From: Prauserella muralis
Lineage (GTDB): Bacteria; Actinomycetota; Actinomycetes; Mycobacteriales; Pseudonocardiaceae
NCBI RefSeq assembly: GCF_003202285.1
Contig: NZ_MASW01000005.1
Coordinates: 310,001-374,000, forward strand
Direction of reading: 5' to 3'
Length of the DNA: 64,000 nt
Positions 16,148-25,089 of the stretch are shown here, piece by piece. The notes beneath the pieces were generated by a model. That model saw nothing but the letters and a program-made list of their open reading frames with translations. It was not told where the DNA came from and did not search any database. Within the stretch, counting starts at the first letter, position 1, and every line of letters starts with the position of its first letter. A program made the position numbers and the translations under genes.

Positions 16148-17460
16148 GGGTTCACCTCCCGCCGCTGCACGTTGACCTCGGCGATGCGGTGGCGGTCCAT
16201 GCTGGTCACGACGAGCCGCCAGCCGTCGATGTCGATCGCGTCGCCGACGTCGGGGATGCGGCCCAGCCGTTCCAGCAGCAGGCCCGCGATGGTCTCGTAG
16301 TCGCCCTCGGGCATGCGGAAACCGGTGATCTCGAGCACCTCGTCGTCCCGCAGCTGGCCGGAGACCATCCAGCTGTCGGCGGTGAGCTGTTGCGCCGCGG
16401 GCTCCTCCCGCTCGTCGTGCTCGTCGCGGACGTCGCCGATGATCTCTTCCACGACGTCCTCCAGCGTGACCAGCCCCGCGGTGCCGCCGTACTCGTCGAC
16501 GACGAGCGCGAGCTGGAACCGGGAGTCCCGCAGCCGGTCGAGCAGCGTGTCGCCGGGCAGCGACTCGGGCACGGTCGGCACCGGCCGCATCACCGACGCG
16601 ACCGGCATCCTGGCCCGCTCGCCCGCGGACATCGTGAACGCCTGCTTGACGTGCACGGCGCCCTGGACGTCGTCCAGATCCTCGCGGTAGACGGGAAACC
16701 GGGAGAAGCCGGTGCGCCGGGACAGCTCCACGAGGTCGCCGACGGTGTCGTCGAAATGCAGGGCCTCCAGCCGCACGCGTGGGGTCATCAGCTCGCCCGC
16801 CGTGCGTTCACCGAAGCGCAGCGAGCGGTCGAGCAGCTGCGCGGTGGCGACGTCGAGGGTGCCCGACTCCGCGCTGCTGCGCACGATCGAGCCGAGCTCC
16901 TGCGGGGAGCGCGCCGAGCGCAGCTCCTCCTGCGGCTCGATGCCGAGCTTGCGCACCACCCAGTTGGCGCTGTTGTTCATCAGCGTGATGAGCCAGCGGA
17001 ACAGCGCGGAGAATCGGGAGTGGTAGCCGGCCACGGCGCGCGCGGTCTGCAGCGGCCGTGCGACGGCCAGGTTCTTCGGCACCATCTCGCCGATCACCAT
17101 CGACAGCGTGGTGGCCAGCAGCAGGGCGATCACCAGCGACGTGCCCGCCGCCGCGGTGTCCGAAAGCCCCATGCCGGTGAGCGCAGGCCGCACGATCCGG
17201 CCGAGCAGTGGCTCGGCGACGTAGCCGGTGACCAGCGTGGTGAGCGTGATGGCGACCTGTGCGCCGGACAACTGGAACGACAGGGTGCGGTGGGCCTTGA
17301 GCACGGTCTTCGACCGGCGGTCACCGACCTGCCTGACGTTGGACTCGACGGTGCTGCGTTCGAGTGTGGTGAGGGAGAACTCGGCGGCGACGGCCAGGCC
17401 GGTCCCCACCGTCAGCAGCACCACGAAGACGACCCCGAGAACCGTCAGCAGCACGTCCAT
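16144..17460 (-). CDS. CNNM/CBS/CorC-domain membrane protein (hemolysin C / CorB-like), long copy
   Basis: The 438-residue protein has a CNNM membrane domain (AVAAEFSLTTLERSTVESNVRQ, LSMVIGEMVPKNLAVARPL) and a CBS pair (ELMTPRVRLEAL, GFSRFPVYREDLDDVQGAVHVK, GGTAGLVTLEDVVEEIIGDVRDE). It ends in a CorC/HlyC transporter-associated domain (MVSGQLRDDEVLEITGFRMPEGDYETIAGLLLERL). It is the first gene of the pair and likely forms a hetero-oligomer with the shorter one. A 7-bp hairpin GCCGGGT/ACCCGGC lies at 17502-17520, about 40 nt upstream of the start, in the probable 5' leader. Confidence 0.92.
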   Translation of the reverse strand: MDVLLTVLGVVFVVLLTVGTGLAVAAEFSLTTLERSTVESNVRQVGDRRSKTVLKAHRTLSFQLSGAQVAITLTTLVTGYVAEPLLGRIVRPALTGMGLSDTAAAGTSLVIALLLATTLSMVIGEMVPKNLAVARPLQTARAVAGYHSRFSALFRWLITLMNNSANWVVRKLGIEPQEELRSARSPQELGSIVRSSAESGTLDVATAQLLDRSLRFGERTAGELMTPRVRLEALHFDDTVGDLVELSRRTGFSRFPVYREDLDDVQGAVHVKQAFTMSAGERARMPVASVMRPVPTVPESLPGDTLLDRLRDSRFQLALVVDEYGGTAGLVTLEDVVEEIIGDVRDEHDEREEPAAQQLTADSWMVSGQLRDDEVLEITGFRMPEGDYETIAGLLLERLGRIPDVGDAIDIDGWRLVVTSMDRHRIAEVNVQRREVNP

Positions 17461-17650
17461 CAGACCGCACCGCCGTCAGGGCCGGAAGGAAAGCTGAAGC
17501 AGCCGGGTTCGCCACCCGGCCAACTACTGTCACCAGGTGACTGCGCCTCGCGCACGAAAGGTGTCACTCCTTGTCGAGAACAGGAACGGGAAAAGAGTGG
17601 CGCTATCTTAACCAGGTCAAACGCCGGACGCGTCGATCGTGTTCCCCCGG

Positions 17651-18238
17651 TTATCCGGCGGCAAGGCCGCGGTGCCTGCGTACGCTCTCCTCGACCAGGT
17701 CGAGGACCGGTTCCAGGTCGTCGGCGGGCAGGCCCATCGCCAGGTGTGACACCAGGCCTTCGAGGACGAGTTCGAGGTAGGCGGCGAGGACCTCGATGCT
17801 GATGTCGTCCCGGAGGTTGCCCGCCTGCCGCTGCCAGGCGAGACGCTTGCGGGTCGCGGTGGTCAGCTGCTCGGAGCGCTCGGCCCAGCGGGCGCGGAAC
17901 TCCGGGTCCGTGCGCAGCCGCCGGGAGACCTCCAGCCGCGTGCCGAGCCAGTCGGCAGGGTGCTGGCTGCGGCCCGACAGCAGGTCGCGCATCACCTGGA
18001 CGAGGCCCTGCTCGGCGACGACGTCGGCCATCCGGGCGGCGTCGTCCTCGGCGAGCGCCAGGAACAGCGACTCCTTGTCGCGGAAGTGGTGGAAGATGGC
18101 GCCCCGGGACAGGTGTGTCGCTTCCTCGAGACGGCGCACCGTGGCACCCTCGTACCCGTGGCGGGCGAAACACGCCCGCGCGCCGTCGAGAATCTGGCGG
18201 CGGCGCGCGTCGAGGTGGTCCTGGCTGACCCGTGGCAC
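17651..18238 (-). CDS. acnR: TetR-family aconitase repressor-like protein (AcnR)
   Basis: This 195-residue TetR protein begins VPRVSQDHLDARRRQILDGARACFARHGYEGATVRRLEEATHLSRGAIFHHFRDKESLFLALAEDDAARMADV (shown here as the family match, cut at motif level: RGAIFHHFRDKESLFLAL). This is characteristic of AcnR/Rv1474c. AcnR represses the aconitase gene in Corynebacterium glutamicum. The start is GTG 18238. A near-perfect AcnR-type site lies 38 bp upstream, suggesting autoregulation. Unlike in corynebacteria and mycobacteria, acnR is not next to acn: the aconitase gene is about 7.7 kb away, beyond the ergothioneine genes. Confidence 0.85.
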   Translation of the reverse strand: MPRVSQDHLDARRRQILDGARACFARHGYEGATVRRLEEATHLSRGAIFHHFRDKESLFLALAEDDAARMADVVAEQGLVQVMRDLLSGRSQHPADWLGTRLEVSRRLRTDPEFRARWAERSEQLTTATRKRLAWQRQAGNLRDDISIEVLAAYLELVLEGLVSHLAMGLPADDLEPVLDLVEESVRRHRGLAAG

Positions 18239-18275
18239 CCTCCGATCTTGACACCTCGTCCCCCGAGTCTGCAAT

Positions 18276-18291
18276 CCGTACGTACGTACTG
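18276..18291. promoter_or_regulatory. AcnR-type operator upstream of acnR
   Basis: CCGTACGTACGTACTG matches the C. glutamicum AcnR consensus CAGNACnnncGTACTG (from memory) at all defined positions except the second. It contains the alternating palindrome GTACGTACGTAC. The site lies 38 bp upstream of the acnR GTG, consistent with autoregulation. Confidence 0.65.
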
Positions 18292-18446
18292 AGATCCGCC
18301 CGGCGTCCCGGCCCGCTCCTGCGGCGGCGCGCCACATCCGGGAATACCGGACGAATCCGCAGGTCAGCCCGGCGAGAACCTGCGACTGTCGGACCCCTTG
18401 TGTAGCGTCGCGAACGACGGAGCTCCTCGCGAATGGCGGTGGTGTC

Positions 18447-19748
18447 ATGACAGCGGTCCGCGTTCCCCCGCACCCGACGAGTCCCGCACCGGACGGCAGG
18501 AGACAGGCGGCGGCCGACGTCGCCGCACGGGTGGTGTCCAGCCGCGCCGAGGGGGAGGCCTACGTGGCGTCGGTGTGCTTCAAGCACGGCCCTCCGAGAC
18601 TGACCGGCGTCGAGATCGAGTACCTCGTGCACGACGCCGCCGACCCGGCCCTCCCGCTCGACCCCGGACGGCTCGCCACAGCCCTCGGCCCGCACACACC
18701 CCGCACTCTCCGGCCGGACAGCCCGCACCTTCCGCTCCCCGCGGGCTCGGTCCTCACCCTCGAACCCGGCGGCCAGGTGGAGATCTCCACCGCCCCGCAG
18801 CCCTCGCTGCGAGAACTGGCGAACGCCGCCGGCGCCGACCTCGCCTACGTCACCGACCTGCTGGCCATGGCCGGCCTGCGGCTCGGCTCCCACGCCATCG
18901 ACCCGTTCCGCAGGCCTGCCCGGTTGCTGGCCACGGAACGGTACGCCGCGATGGAGCGGCGGTTCACCCCCATCGGCCCCGGCGGGCTCACGATGATGTG
19001 CAGCACCGCGGCACTGCAGGTGTGCGTCGACGCGGGAGAGCGCTCCGGCCTCGCCACGCGGTGGGCGGCCGTGCACGCCGTCGGGCCCGCGCTGCTGGCG
19101 CTCTTCGCGAACTCCGCGCGGCACGCGGGCACCGACACCGGCCTGGCCTCGGCGCGCTGGCAGGCCGTCATGGACACCGAGCACGCGCGCACGTACGCGG
19201 CCGGGCCCGAGCCCGACCCTGCCGCCGCGTGGGCAAGGCGGGCGCTCGACACACCGCTGATGGTGGTGCGGCGCGACGAGGGCCCCTGGGACGCCCCGGA
19301 CGGACTGACGTTCGCCGACTGGATCGAGGGCAGCGGCCCGGCCGGGGTGCTCGATCCGCCGACGACCGCCGACCTCGACTACCACCTCACCACGCTGTTC
19401 ACGCCGGTCCGGCCGCACGGCTACCTCGAGGTGCGCTACCTCGACGCCCAGCCACCCGGCGCGTGGCTGCACCCGGTGGCGCTGCTGACCGCGCTGATCG
19501 ACCGGCCGTCCACAGCGGACAAGGCACTGGAGCTCTGTGAGCCGGTCGCGGGCCGCTGGGCCGACGCCGCGCGGCTCGGGCTGGCCGACCCGGAGCTGGC
19601 CAGGGTCGCCCGTGCCGTGGCAGACCTGGGCTGCGCCGAGCTCACCAGGGCCGATCTGCCCGCCGACACGATCGCCGACATCGCCTGCGGGGTGCAGCGC
19701 AGGCTGCGGCAACCCGCACGGCCGCACCGGAAAGGGAGGGGAGCATGA
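18447..19748 (+). CDS. egtA: Glutamate-cysteine ligase of ergothioneine biosynthesis (EgtA)
   Basis: The 433-residue enzyme makes gamma-glutamylcysteine, the sulfur donor for EgtB. It has the GCS2-type features GVEIEYLVHD near the N-terminus, LEPGGQVEISTAPQPSLREL, and a C-terminal LTTLFTPVRPHGYLEVRYLDAQP. Length fits actinobacterial EgtA. It is the first gene of egtABCD and overlaps egtB by 4 nt (ATGA). The ATG at 18447 follows a GGCGGTGGTGTC leader. Over 200 bp separate it from the divergent acnR start, so both promoters fit there. Confidence 0.93.
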   Translation: MTAVRVPPHPTSPAPDGRRQAAADVAARVVSSRAEGEAYVASVCFKHGPPRLTGVEIEYLVHDAADPALPLDPGRLATALGPHTPRTLRPDSPHLPLPAGSVLTLEPGGQVEISTAPQPSLRELANAAGADLAYVTDLLAMAGLRLGSHAIDPFRRPARLLATERYAAMERRFTPIGPGGLTMMCSTAALQVCVDAGERSGLATRWAAVHAVGPALLALFANSARHAGTDTGLASARWQAVMDTEHARTYAAGPEPDPAAAWARRALDTPLMVVRRDEGPWDAPDGLTFADWIEGSGPAGVLDPPTTADLDYHLTTLFTPVRPHGYLEVRYLDAQPPGAWLHPVALLTALIDRPSTADKALELCEPVAGRWADAARLGLADPELARVARAVADLGCAELTRADLPADTIADIACGVQRRLRQPARPHRKGRGA

Positions 19749-21118
19749 CCAGGGCCGAACCGAACGACCTGGCCGGCGCCGAGTCGCCGAACCCACTGCT
19801 GGAGCTGGGGCCGCAGGACCTGCGAGCCCACGCCGCCGAGACGCTCACCAGGGCACGGCAGCGCTCGACGGCGCTCACCGACGCCGTCGACGACGAGGAG
19901 CTGGTGCGCCAGCACTCCAAGCTGATGTCACCACTGGTGTGGGACCTCGCGCACATCGGCAGCCAGGAGGAGATCTGGCTGGTCCGCGACGTCGGCGGCC
20001 GGGAGCCGCTGCGGCCGGACATCGACGACCTCTACGACGCCTTCCAGCATCCGCGCGCCGACCGACCGGCGCTGCCGCTGCTGGGCCCCGGCGAGGCCCG
20101 CGCCTACGTGGGTGAGGTCCGGCAGAAGGCGTTCGACGTGCTCGAGCGGGCGCCGCTGGAGGGCCGCATGCTGACGCGGGCCGCGTTCGCGTTCGGCATG
20201 ATCGCCCAGCACGAGCAGCAGCACGACGAGACCATGCTGGCCACCCACCAGCTGCGCCAGGGCGATCCCGCGCTGCACGCCCCCGAGCCGCCGCCGCGCC
20301 GGGCCGGGGACGTCGCCCCCGAGGTGCTCGTGCCGGGCGGGCCGTTCGTGATGGGCACGTCGGTGGAGCCGTGGGCACTGGACAACGAGCGGCCCGCGCA
20401 CGCGGTGCACGTCGACGCCTTCGTCATCGACACCTTCCCCGTCACCAACGGCCAGTACGCGCGCTTCGTCGAGTCCGGAGGCTACGAGTCGCCGCGGTGG
20501 TGGAGCGAGCCCGGCTGGACGTACGTGCGCGAGCACGGGATCACCGCGCCACGGTTCTGGAAACGCGAACCGGACGGCTGGTGGCGGACGCGCTTCGGCC
20601 GCTACGAGCGGGTGCCCGCCGACGAGCCGGTGGTGCACGTCTCGTTCCACGAGGCCGAGGCCTACGCCGCGTGGGCGGGCAAGCGGCTGCCCACCGAGCG
20701 CGAATGGGAGAAGGCGGCCCGGCACGACCCCCGCACCGGGCGTTCGCTGCGCTACCCGTGGGGCGACGAGGAGCCGACGGCCGAGCACGCCAACCTCGGC
20801 CAGCGCCACCTGCGGCCCGCGGTGGCAGGCGCCTATCCGCGGGGTGCCTCCCCGCTCGGTGTGCACCAGCTCATCGGCGACGTGTGGGAGTGGACGAGCA
20901 GCGACTTCACCGGCTACCCCGGATTCACCGCGTTCCCGTACCGGGAGTACTCGGAGGTCTTCTTCGGCCCGGACTACAAGGTGCTGCGCGGCGGGTCGTT
21001 CGGCACCGACTCCGTGGCCATCCGGGGGACCTTCCGCAACTGGGACTACCCCATCCGGCGGCAGATCTTCTCCGGGTTCCGGTGCGCGCGGGACCCACGC
21101 CCGGACGAGGTGGCGTGA
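19745..21118 (+). CDS. egtB: Ergothioneine biosynthesis sulfoxide synthase EgtB
   Basis: This 457-residue non-heme iron enzyme joins gamma-glutamylcysteine (or cysteine) to hercynine with oxygen. The N-terminal DinB-like domain supplies the three-histidine site: His70 in WDLAHIGSQEE, then His156 and His160 in the motif HEQQHDE. The C-terminal formylglycine-generating-type domain (from about 190) has VPGGPFVMGTSVEPWALDNE, LPTEREWEKAAR, VWEWTSSDF and VLRGGSF. It overlaps egtA by 4 nt, and egtC begins 3 nt after its stop. Confidence 0.95.
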   Translation: MTRAEPNDLAGAESPNPLLELGPQDLRAHAAETLTRARQRSTALTDAVDDEELVRQHSKLMSPLVWDLAHIGSQEEIWLVRDVGGREPLRPDIDDLYDAFQHPRADRPALPLLGPGEARAYVGEVRQKAFDVLERAPLEGRMLTRAAFAFGMIAQHEQQHDETMLATHQLRQGDPALHAPEPPPRRAGDVAPEVLVPGGPFVMGTSVEPWALDNERPAHAVHVDAFVIDTFPVTNGQYARFVESGGYESPRWWSEPGWTYVREHGITAPRFWKREPDGWWRTRFGRYERVPADEPVVHVSFHEAEAYAAWAGKRLPTEREWEKAARHDPRTGRSLRYPWGDEEPTAEHANLGQRHLRPAVAGAYPRGASPLGVHQLIGDVWEWTSSDFTGYPGFTAFPYREYSEVFFGPDYKVLRGGSFGTDSVAIRGTFRNWDYPIRRQIFSGFRCARDPRPDEVA

Positions 21119-21121
21119 GCG

Positions 21122-21898
21122 GTGTGCCGGCACCTGGCCTACCTCGGTGAGCCGGTCTGTCCCGCGGAACCGGTCTTCACCGCGGGGCACTCGCTGCTCG
21201 CGCAGTCCTACGCGCCCCGCGACATGCGCGGGGGCGGCACCGTCAACGCCGACGGCTTCGGGCTCGGCTGGTTCGCCTCCGACGGGCGGCCCGTCCGCTA
21301 CCGGCGCCCGAGTCCGCTGTGGACGGACGAGTCGTTGCCGAGGCTCGCCGAGACCGTGCGCTCCGGTGCCTTCCTCGGCGCCGTGCGCTCGGGCACGGCG
21401 GGCATGCCGGTGACGGAGGCCGCCTGCGCGCCGTTCGCCGACGAGCACTGGCTGTTCAGCCACAACGGCGTGGTGCGCGGCTGGCCGGGATCGGTGGCGG
21501 GCCTGGCGGAGAAGCTGCCGGTGGCCGACCTGCTGCGGATCGAGGCGCCCACCGACTCGGCTCTGCTGTGGACATTGCTGCGCGAGCGGCTGCGGGAGGG
21601 AGCCGATCCCGTGGACGCGGTGGCCGGCCTGGTCACCGACGTGGAACGGGCCGCGCCGGGGTCGCGGCTCAACCTGCTGCTCGTCGGCGCGGACGTGCTC
21701 GTCGGCACGGCGTGGACCCATGCACTGTCGGTGTGCGCGAAGGACGGCGGCGCGCTGGTGGCCTCCGAGCCCCACGACGCCCACCCGGCCTGGCGGCCGG
21801 TACCCGACAGGCACCTGGTGGTGGTGCGGAGGGGCAGGCCGCCCACGGTGGAGCCGCTGTCCGCCGACACTGCTTTCTCTCGACCCGGATCGGAGTGA
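21122..21898 (+). CDS. egtC: Gamma-glutamyl-hercynylcysteine sulfoxide hydrolase EgtC
   Basis: The 258-residue class II glutamine amidotransferase-type hydrolase removes the gamma-glutamyl group from the EgtB product. The start is GTG, giving MCRHLAYLGEP with the N-terminal nucleophile Cys2 after Met removal. Further class II motifs are NADGFGLGWF and FSHNGVVRGWPG. It lies immediately between egtB and egtD. Its presence supports the gamma-glutamylcysteine-dependent route. Confidence 0.94.
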   Translation: MCRHLAYLGEPVCPAEPVFTAGHSLLAQSYAPRDMRGGGTVNADGFGLGWFASDGRPVRYRRPSPLWTDESLPRLAETVRSGAFLGAVRSGTAGMPVTEAACAPFADEHWLFSHNGVVRGWPGSVAGLAEKLPVADLLRIEAPTDSALLWTLLRERLREGADPVDAVAGLVTDVERAAPGSRLNLLLVGADVLVGTAWTHALSVCAKDGGALVASEPHDAHPAWRPVPDRHLVVVRRGRPPTVEPLSADTAFSRPGSE

Positions 21899-21900
21899 AT

Positions 21901-22893
21901 GTGAGCGACGTGGATCTCGACGTGCACCACAGCACCGAGGACGTTACCGAGGCGCTGCGCGAGGACGTGCGAGAAGGGCTGTCGGCGGCGCAGAAGTGGC
22001 TGCCGTCCAAATGGTTCTATGATGCGCGGGGCAGTGAGTTGTTCGAGCAGATCACCGCGCTGCCCGAGTACTACCCCACCCGCGCCGAGCGGGAGGTGCT
22101 CGCCCGCGAGGCCGGGCAGATCGCCGCCGTCACGGGTGCGCGCACGCTCGTGGAGCTGGGGTCGGGCTCGAGCGAGAAGACCCGGCTGCTGCTGGACGCG
22201 CTCGGCGACGCGGGAGCGCTGGAGGCCTTCGTGCCGCTCGACGTGTCGGCCTCGGCGCTGGCCGAGGCGGCCGAGGCCATCGCGGGCGACTACCCGGGGC
22301 TGGCCGTGCACGGCGTGGTCGGCGACTTCACCGAACATCTGGGCCTGTTGCCGGGGGAGCGGCCCAGGCTGGTGGTCTTCCTCGGTGGCACGATCGGCAA
22401 CCTCGCGCCGCTCGAGCGCGCCAAGTTCCTGCGCTCGGTGCGCGACGTGCTCTCCGAAGGGGAGTGGCTGCTGCTCGGCACCGACCTGGTGAAGGACCCG
22501 GACACCCTGGTGCGTGCCTACGACGATGCGGCAGGCGTGACCGCGGCGTTCAACCGCAACGTGCTGCACGTGCTCAACCAGCGGCTCGGCGCGGACTTCG
22601 ACCCGGAGGCCTTCGAGCACGAGTCCTACTGGGACAGCGGCAACGAGTGGATCGAGATGCGCCTGCGGGCCAGGGAGGCGGCCACGGTACGCATTCCGGG
22701 GGCGGGGATGGAGGTGAGCTTCGCCGCGGGCGAGCACGTGCGCACGGAGATCTCGGCCAAGTTCCGGCCCGAGGGCGTGCGGGACGAGCTGGCCGACGCC
22801 GGGTTCGCCCTGAAGCGCTGGTGGACCGACGCCGAAGGCAGGTTCGGCGTGTCACTGTCGCGGGCGCAGACCGGCGCGGAGCCCCGTCCGTGA
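21901..22893 (+). CDS. egtD: L-histidine N(alpha)-methyltransferase EgtD
   Basis: The 330-residue SAM-dependent enzyme trimethylates histidine to hercynine, the first step of ergothioneine synthesis. Motifs are PKWFYDARGSELFEQITALPEYYPTRAE in family terms (seen here as WFYDARGSELFEQITALPEY), the SAM loop ELGSGSSEKTR, and VVFLGGTIGNL. The start is GTG 21901 with GGAG 5 nt upstream; an in-frame GTG at 21895 that overlaps the egtC stop is an alternative. The last gene of the M. tuberculosis cluster, egtE, does not follow. Confidence 0.94.
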   Translation: MSDVDLDVHHSTEDVTEALREDVREGLSAAQKWLPSKWFYDARGSELFEQITALPEYYPTRAEREVLAREAGQIAAVTGARTLVELGSGSSEKTRLLLDALGDAGALEAFVPLDVSASALAEAAEAIAGDYPGLAVHGVVGDFTEHLGLLPGERPRLVVFLGGTIGNLAPLERAKFLRSVRDVLSEGEWLLLGTDLVKDPDTLVRAYDDAAGVTAAFNRNVLHVLNQRLGADFDPEAFEHESYWDSGNEWIEMRLRAREAATVRIPGAGMEVSFAAGEHVRTEISAKFRPEGVRDELADAGFALKRWWTDAEGRFGVSLSRAQTGAEPRP

Positions 22894-22905
22894 TCGAATA
22901 GAGCC

Positions 22906-23394
22906 ATGCGCAACCCTCTTCCCGCGGTGGCCAGGGCCCTGGGCACCCGGTCCTGGCTGCTGCGGCTCGCCACTGTCGTCGTGTGGGCCGACGCCCGCCT
23001 GCACCGGCTGACGCGGGGACGGGTCAGTCTGGTCGGCATCGCCGGGCTCCCGTCGCTGCGGCTCACGACGCTGGGCAGGCGCAGCGGGCTGCCGCGCAGC
23101 AACAACCTGCTGTACTACCCGGATGGTGACGAGTACGTGGTCACCGGTTCCAACTGGGGCAAGCCGAACGATCCCGCGTGGACGTTCAACCTGCGCGCGC
23201 ACCCGGACGCGACCGTCGAGGTCCGCGGGAAGGCGCTGCCCGTGCGTGCCCGGGAACTCAAGGGGCGGGAGTACGACCTGATGTGGCGGGCGCTGCTGGA
23301 GTTCTGGCCCGGCTACGGCATGGAACGCGCCGTCGCACAGCGGGACCTGCCGGTGTTCGTGCTCACCCCGGATGGCTCGCAGCCGGACGAGTGA
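22906..23394 (+). CDS. F420-type nitroreductase family protein (DDN-like)
   Basis: The 162-residue protein is of the deazaflavin-dependent nitroreductase family: GLPSLRLTTLGRRSGLPRSNNLLYY, TGSNWGKPNDPAWTFNLRAHPDATVEV, and FWPGYGMERAVAQRDLPVFVL. This split beta-barrel family binds F420 and often reduces quinones or nitro compounds. It starts 12 nt after egtD, in the place where mycobacteria carry egtE. It may be co-transcribed with the ergothioneine genes without belonging to the pathway. Function beyond the family is unknown. Confidence 0.88.
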   Translation: MRNPLPAVARALGTRSWLLRLATVVVWADARLHRLTRGRVSLVGIAGLPSLRLTTLGRRSGLPRSNNLLYYPDGDEYVVTGSNWGKPNDPAWTFNLRAHPDATVEVRGKALPVRARELKGREYDLMWRALLEFWPGYGMERAVAQRDLPVFVLTPDGSQPDE

Positions 23395-23486
23395 GGTTCA
23401 TACCAGCCGATCGTGTGGCGCCGCAGCCGCCTTCGCTGTGACATCCTTCGCAGTGATCACGCGAGGACACGGTCGGAGGGGAACGG

Positions 23487-25082
23487 GTGCGCAAGCTCAG
23501 GCGTGCGGCGAAAGGCAGTGTGGCGCTGGTCGGTGCTCTGGTGGCGGGTGCCGCGCTCGCCGGGGCTCCGGCCGCCTCCGGTGAGGTGGCGGCCCCGCCG
23601 ACGGTCTCGTGGGGTCAGTGCGGCCCGGAGGTGTCGGTGCCCGCCGACTCGGCGAGCAAGTACAGCTGCGCGACCTACCGGGTGCCGATCGACCACGACA
23701 ACGCCGCGCTCGGCACCATCGACCTCACGTTGCTGCGGCGCGCCGCCGACAAGCCGAAGGAGAAGATCGGCTCCCTGTTCCTCAACCCCGGCGGTCCCGG
23801 CGGCCCCGGGCGGGATCTGCCGCTGGCCGCGGAGCACATCTTCGAGCCCGCGGTGCTCGACCGGTTCGACATCGTGGGCTTCGATCCGCGCGGGGTCGGC
23901 GAGTCCAATCCGCTGCGCTGCTTCACGACCACGGAGGACGCCTCCGAGGTCCACGCCAGGATGGTGCCGGTGCCCAGGACCCGGCAGGAGATCTCCGACG
24001 CGCTGAGCACCTACCGCGACTACGGCGACTTCTGCGCCCGCAACGCGGGATCGCTGCTGCAGCACATGTCCACTGAGGACGTCGCACGCGATCTGGACCT
24101 GCTGCGCGGCGCGGTCGGTGACGCCACCCTCAACTACGTCGGCTTCTCCTACGGAACCATGCTCGGCGCCGTCTACACCAATCTGTTCCCCGGCAAGGTC
24201 CGCACGATGGTGCTCGACGGCAACGTCGACCCCGCTCTGCGGACCAGCAACGGGCTGCGCTACGACCGGGAGCGTGCACAGGGCTTCGAAGCGGCCCTCG
24301 ACGCGTTCCTCACCCGCTGCGCCGAGTCGAGGCCGCGGTGTGCCTTCGGGGACGGCGACCCGAGGCGGAAGCTGGACGAGCTGGCCGCGAGCCTGCGGGA
24401 CAAGCCGGTGACGCTGCCGGACGGCACGCGGATCGACTTCGGGTCGTTCGTCAGCGGCGTCGGCGGGGCGCTGTACGCTCCGGCCGCCTTCCCCGGGCTG
24501 GCCGAGGATCTGCAGGAGCTCTACGGTGTGGTCCGGCCGCCGGAGGGCAGCGGGCCGAAGACGGTGCGTGCCGGTGACCTCGACACGCTGCTGGACCCGG
24601 TCGCCAACGTCCGGCACGACGTGCGCCCGGACAGCGCCTACACCTCGGACGACTCGTACTTCGCGGTCAACTGCGCCGACAAGCGGTTCCGCCACGACTC
24701 GGGCAGGCTGCCCGAGATCGCGGCCGAGTGGGAGCGTGAGTCGCCGCTGTTCGGGCGCTACCAGGCCTTCGCCGACCCGGCCGCGTGTCCGCTGTGGACC
24801 GGCGGCACCGAGTCGTACCGTGGCCCGTGGAACAAGCCCACGGAGAACCCGGTGCTCGTGATCGGCAACTACTACGACCCGGCCACGCGCTACGAGTACG
24901 CCAAGCGGATGGCCGACGAGCTCGGCTTCGCGCGGCTGATGTCGGTCAACGCCTTCGGGCACTGCATCCTCGGTGACGCAGGCAGCGTGGACCGGGCCGT
25001 CGCCGACTACCTGGTGAACCTCACGGTGCCGCCGGCCGAGAAGGTCTACCAGCCGGACAAGCAGCCGTTCGCGGCCGAGTGA
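23487..25082 (+). CDS. Secreted S33-family alpha/beta hydrolase (tripeptidyl aminopeptidase-like)
   Basis: The protein has 531 residues. A signal peptide (KLRRAAKGSVALVGALVAGAALAGAPAAS in outline: basic start, hydrophobic core 11-27, AxA-like cut near 30) is followed by LFLNPGGPGGPG (oxyanion), DIVGFDPRGVGESNPL and the nucleophile elbow GFSYGT with Ser221. The C-terminal TAP-like part ends with AFGHCILGD, supplying the catalytic His. Streptomyces Tap/SlpD/SlpE proteases are similar. The start is GTG 23487 after GGAGGGGAACG. It is convergent with the TauE-like gene, 7 nt apart. Confidence 0.9.
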   Translation: MRKLRRAAKGSVALVGALVAGAALAGAPAASGEVAAPPTVSWGQCGPEVSVPADSASKYSCATYRVPIDHDNAALGTIDLTLLRRAADKPKEKIGSLFLNPGGPGGPGRDLPLAAEHIFEPAVLDRFDIVGFDPRGVGESNPLRCFTTTEDASEVHARMVPVPRTRQEISDALSTYRDYGDFCARNAGSLLQHMSTEDVARDLDLLRGAVGDATLNYVGFSYGTMLGAVYTNLFPGKVRTMVLDGNVDPALRTSNGLRYDRERAQGFEAALDAFLTRCAESRPRCAFGDGDPRRKLDELAASLRDKPVTLPDGTRIDFGSFVSGVGGALYAPAAFPGLAEDLQELYGVVRPPEGSGPKTVRAGDLDTLLDPVANVRHDVRPDSAYTSDDSYFAVNCADKRFRHDSGRLPEIAAEWERESPLFGRYQAFADPAACPLWTGGTESYRGPWNKPTENPVLVIGNYYDPATRYEYAKRMADELGFARLMSVNAFGHCILGDAGSVDRAVADYLVNLTVPPAEKVYQPDKQPFAAE

Positions 25083-25089
25083 GCGGGGC

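Noticed and set aside
17502-17520. Magnesium riboswitch (M-box) upstream of the CNNM pair
   Set aside because: Only a single 7-bp hairpin is visible and the leader is too short for the M-box fold.
14504-17802. Plus-strand open frames of more than 500 codons opposite the glycosylase-labelled and CNNM genes
   Set aside because: The minus strand encodes well-defined CNNM/CBS proteins there. The plus-strand translations are low-complexity Arg/His/Gln/Gly sequence.
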